Assembly (NCBI GenBank): GCA_902363665.1
Contig: CABJAW010000004.1
Location: 62,001 to 126,000, forward strand
Length of the DNA: 64,000 nt
DNA from: Lachnospiraceae bacterium
GTDB lineage: Bacteria; Bacillota; Clostridia; Lachnospirales; Lachnospiraceae
Direction of reading: 5' to 3'
Both the position numbers and the translations under genes were made by a program. Under the pieces are notes generated by a model. The model made no database searches and was not told where the DNA came from. It saw nothing but the letters and a program-made list of their open reading frames with translations. Below, one piece after another: positions 61,347 through 64,000 of this stretch. Positions within the stretch are counted from its first letter, which is position 1. Each line of letters begins with the position of its first letter.

Positions 61347-62111
61347 ATGGAAGACAAATTTATATTAGGCGGAAAAGAGTTTCAGAGTCGTTTTATTTTA
61401 GGTTCAGGAAAATATAATCTAAATCTCATTAAGGCAGCAGTCGGGCAGGGCGGCGCAGAGATCATTACCCTTGCACTGCGGCGTGCCAATACCCAGGAGA
61501 GTGAGAATATCCTGGATTTTATCCCGGAAGGAGTTACCCTGCTTCCGAACACGTCCGGAGCGAGAAATGCAGAAGAGGCAGTGCGGATTGCGAGACTGAG
61601 CAGAGCGATGGGATGTGGGAATTTTGTGAAGGTTGAGATTATGCGTGATGCGAAGTATCTTTTCCCGGATAATTATGAGACTGTAAAGGCAACCGAGATC
61701 CTTGCGAAGGAAGGATTTGTTGTTTTGCCTTATATGAACCCGGACCTGAATGTGGCAAGAGATCTGCAAAGTGCCGGAGCGGCAGCAGTCATGCCATTAG
61801 CTGCTCCGATTGGAAGCAACAAGGGTCTCGCGACAAAGGAGATGATTCAGATTTTGATTGATGAAATTGATCTTCCGGTTATTGTGGATGCCGGAATCGG
61901 AAAGCCGTCCCAGGCGTGCGAGGCGATGGAGATGGGTGCAGCCGCGATTATGGCAAATACGGCAATCGCGACGGCGGGAGACGTGCCGGAGATGGCGGCC
62001 GCATTTAAACTGGCGATTGAGGCCGGAAGAAAAGCTTATCTGACCGGAATGGGCAGGGTGCTTGCCAGAGGCGGAAGTGCATCCGATCCGCTGACCGGAT
62101 TTTTGCACTGA
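61347..62111 (+). CDS. thiG: Thiazole synthase ThiG
   Basis: 254 residues, TIM barrel. Schiff-base Lys95 in [16 protein letters not shown], and [17 protein letters not shown] phosphate loops ([35 protein letters not shown]). It condenses deoxyxylulose-5-phosphate, dehydroglycine (from ThiH) and ThiS sulfur. RBS AAGGAGACCCAAC. Confidence 0.97.
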   Translation: MEDKFILGGKEFQSRFILGSGKYNLNLIKAAVGQGGAEIITLALRRANTQESENILDFIPEGVTLLPNTSGARNAEEAVRIARLSRAMGCGNFVKVEIMRDAKYLFPDNYETVKATEILAKEGFVVLPYMNPDLNVARDLQSAGAAAVMPLAAPIGSNKGLATKEMIQILIDEIDLPVIVDAGIGKPSQACEAMEMGAAAIMANTAIATAGDVPEMAAAFKLAIEAGRKAYLTGMGRVLARGGSASDPLTGFLH

Positions 62112-62127
62112 GAAGGGAGCGAGTAAG

Positions 62128-63387
62128 ATGAATGAAGAAAATCAGGTCTATTTTGTAGACAGCGATAAGCTTCCGCCGGCCGCACTGGAGAGAAAGCACA
62201 GATTGGAGCAGGATCCATCCTTCCGTACCAACCATATGGAATATATGGAAGGAATGCAGGTCATTCAGTCGGATATCAAAGATAAAGTGCTTCGTGCAAT
62301 GGAGGAATATGATTACGCAGCTTATACCGCCGCTGACGTAGAGCGTGCCCTTTCTCATGAGTCCTGTTCGATTGAGGATTTTAAGGCACTTTTATCTCCG
62401 GCGGCAGCGCCGTACCTTGAGCAGATGGCAAGGAAAGCGGAAAAGATTACCCAGAATCATTTTGGAAATACGGTCTATATCTTCACTCCGTTATATATCG
62501 CAAATTATTGCCAGAATTACTGCATTTACTGCGGATTCAACTGTTACAATAATATTCGCCGGAAAAAGCTGACGTTTGAAGAGATCGAACATGAAATGCA
62601 GGTCATTGCCCGTACCGGTATGGAAGAGATTTTGATCCTGACAGGGGAGAGCCGCGCGTATTCTGATGTGAAGTATATCGGGGAAGCGGTGAAAATTGCA
62701 AAGAAATATTTTAAAAACATCGGAATTGAGATTTATCCGGTGAATGTGGACGAATATCAGTATCTTCATGAGTGTGGCGTGGATTACGTGACGGTATTTC
62801 AGGAGACCTATCATACCGATAAATATGAAACGCTTCATCTGATGGGGCATAAACGCGTCTGGCCTTACCGCTTTGATTCTCAGGAACGTGCATTGATGGG
62901 CGGCATGCGGGGAGCAGGCTTTTCGGCACTTTTGGGATTGGACGATTTCAGGAAAGATGCCCTTGCCACAGCGCTGCATGTCTATTATATCAACCGTAAA
63001 TATCCGCATGCGGAGTTATCTTTAAGCTGTCCGCGTCTTCGGCCGATCGTAAATAATGACAAGATTAATCCAAGGGATGTCGGAGAAAAAGAACTCTGTC
63101 AGGTACTGTGCGCATACCGCATCTTTCTTCCGTTTGCGGGAATTACGGTATCCAGCCGGGAAAGTGCTGCCTTTCGAAACGGAATCACAAAAATCTGCGC
63201 GACGAAGGTTTCGGCAGGCGTTTCCACTGGAATCGGTGATCATGAAGAAAAATACGAGGGCAAAGAGGATGCAGATGTCGGAGATGAGCAGTTTGAGATC
63301 AATGATGACCGCTCTTTTGCAAAAATGTATGAAGATATGGAGCAGGGCGGCCTGCAGCCGGTTCTGAATGATTACATCTATGTGTAA
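62128..63387 (+). CDS. thiH: 2-iminoacetate synthase ThiH
   Basis: 419 residues. Radical-SAM CQNYCIYCGF (Cys128, 132, 135), an N-terminal helix region, and the C-terminal half with TVSSRESAAFRNG. It splits tyrosine to dehydroglycine and p-cresol, replacing the oxygen-dependent ThiO, which suits an anaerobe. Ends overlapping the thiE start. RBS AAGGGAGCGAGT. Confidence 0.96.
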   Translation: MNEENQVYFVDSDKLPPAALERKHRLEQDPSFRTNHMEYMEGMQVIQSDIKDKVLRAMEEYDYAAYTAADVERALSHESCSIEDFKALLSPAAAPYLEQMARKAEKITQNHFGNTVYIFTPLYIANYCQNYCIYCGFNCYNNIRRKKLTFEEIEHEMQVIARTGMEEILILTGESRAYSDVKYIGEAVKIAKKYFKNIGIEIYPVNVDEYQYLHECGVDYVTVFQETYHTDKYETLHLMGHKRVWPYRFDSQERALMGGMRGAGFSALLGLDDFRKDALATALHVYYINRKYPHAELSLSCPRLRPIVNNDKINPRDVGEKELCQVLCAYRIFLPFAGITVSSRESAAFRNGITKICATKVSAGVSTGIGDHEEKYEGKEDADVGDEQFEINDDRSFAKMYEDMEQGGLQPVLNDYIYV

Positions 63388-63961
63388 ACAATATGAACAT
63401 ACCATTGCGATCACAAACCGCGCACTGGTACAGGGCGATTTTCTGAAACAAATGCAAAAGGTGATTCACCTGCATCCGCATGCGGTGATTCTAAGAGAAA
63501 AGGATTTGTCTGACGATGCGTATGAAGCACTGGCAGAAAAAATTTTGTGCCTGTGCGACGAGGAAGGGGTGCGCTGCTTTCTGCATTCCAGAATTGCGAT
63601 TGCGCACAATCTGGGATGCAGACGGATTCATCTTTCCATTCCGGCGCTTGGGGCGATGAGCGAAGCGGAACGCATCAGACTGCAGCGGGATTTTGCAGAG
63701 ATCAGCGTTTCCTGCCACAGTCTGGAAGACGTAAAACTTGCCGGGAAAAACGGAGCGACCCAGATCATTCTCGGGACAATTTTTGAAACAGAATGCAAAA
63801 AAGGGCTGAAAGGGAAGGGACTTGGCTTTGTCGAAGCGATCTGTAAATCCTGTCCTTTGCCGGTCTATGCGATCGGAGGAATCAGCCTGGAACGCCTGCC
63901 GCAGGTCAGGAAGGCAGGCGCGGCGGGCGGGTGTATGATGTCCGGGTTTATGAAACTCTAA
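63368..63961 (+). CDS. thiE: Thiamine phosphate synthase, ThiE-like
   Basis: 197 residues from ATG 63368 or 63380 (no clear RBS; overlaps thiH, translationally coupled). ThiE/TenI barrel: TIAITNRALVQGDFLKQ start, LHSRIAIAHNLGCRRIHLS, ISVSCHSLEDVKLAGKNGA, and AIGGISLERLPQVRKAGAAG phosphate-binding end. It joins HMP-pyrophosphate and thiazole phosphate to make thiamine phosphate. TenI-like salvage is possible, but the operon supports ThiE. Last recognised gene; the operon may continue past the window. Confidence 0.88.
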   Translation: MITSMCKQYEHTIAITNRALVQGDFLKQMQKVIHLHPHAVILREKDLSDDAYEALAEKILCLCDEEGVRCFLHSRIAIAHNLGCRRIHLSIPALGAMSEAERIRLQRDFAEISVSCHSLEDVKLAGKNGATQIILGTIFETECKKGLKGKGLGFVEAICKSCPLPVYAIGGISLERLPQVRKAGAAGGCMMSGFMKL

Positions 63962-64000
63962 TTTGTTTTTCGGTATTCAGATGGGCTGAAATGGTACTAT

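Noticed and set aside
1-64000. CRISPR array
   Set aside because: Repeats seen here are dispersed hairpin modules or MITEs; no regular spacer-repeat spacing exists.
1-64000. Insertion sequence with its own transposase
   Set aside because: No DDE, HUH or serine recombinase ORF is visible; only non-autonomous elements.

Overview
The window reads as a stretch of chromosome from an anaerobic Firmicute, most likely a gut Lachnospiraceae (Clostridia). This is inferred from gene content. It carries anaerobic ribonucleotide reductase NrdD/NrdG, a radical-SAM ThiH thiazole pathway, the DUF6110 plus P-type ATPase pair, a BilS-like flavodoxin, the CdaA/CdaR/HPr cluster, long cell-wall-binding-repeat L,D-transpeptidases, strong AGGAGG-type ribosome binding sites and TTGACA-17-TATAAT promoters. 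Nearly all genes lie on the + strand; one L,D-transpeptidase gene is the only clear minus-strand gene.

Layout. 0-5.6 kb is a decayed accessory zone: a truncated vWA-domain gene, a scrap of a BREX-type pglZ, a frameshifted and internally deleted hybrid sensor kinase, then an intact MATE exporter. 5.6-10.4 kb holds an esterase-like protein, a flavodoxin, a MarR-MATE pair with its own operator-like promoter, and a cation diffusion facilitator behind a probable NiCo (czcD-type) riboswitch. 10.5-16 kb has nrdD-nrdG behind twin NrdR boxes, a PurF paralogue lacking the glutaminase cysteine, and nth. 16-19 kb is a metal P-ATPase operon (26-residue peptide, DUF6110 protein, ATPase). 19.4-24.7 kb is uvrB-uvrA with two LexA boxes. 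25-36.8 kb has mreB-like, recD2, comF, cdaA-cdaR-HPr, the L,D-transpeptidase and two glycan transferases. 36.9-43.9 kb has pyrF, pyrK, pyrD and pyrE, split by an EamA transporter, a tripeptidase-like M20 peptidase and tcdA. 43.9-47.1 kb holds small membrane proteins (one VanZ-like) and an M29 aminopeptidase. 47.2-50.8 kb is purE-M-N-D. 50.8-59.9 kb has a cadherin-like surface protein, GntR-clpC, radA, tRNA-Trp, a GNAT acetyltransferase, ogt and a lactate dehydrogenase-like gene. 59.9-64 kb is a TPP-riboswitch thiSFGHE operon.

Two repeat systems stand out. (1) A modular, multi-hairpin intergenic repeat family, about 15 full or partial copies, sits in gaps between genes, often just upstream of an open reading frame (most gaps of the pyr region, the thiamine leader, the mreB leader). 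Its stems change in a compensatory way between copies, which points to selected structure. (2) A 142-bp MITE occurs twice with 141/142 identity, 17-18 bp terminal inverted repeats starting GTAAC and a different perfect 8-bp target duplication at each site, as expected for an IS66-mobilised element. No transposase, CRISPR array, rRNA or complete defence system was found.
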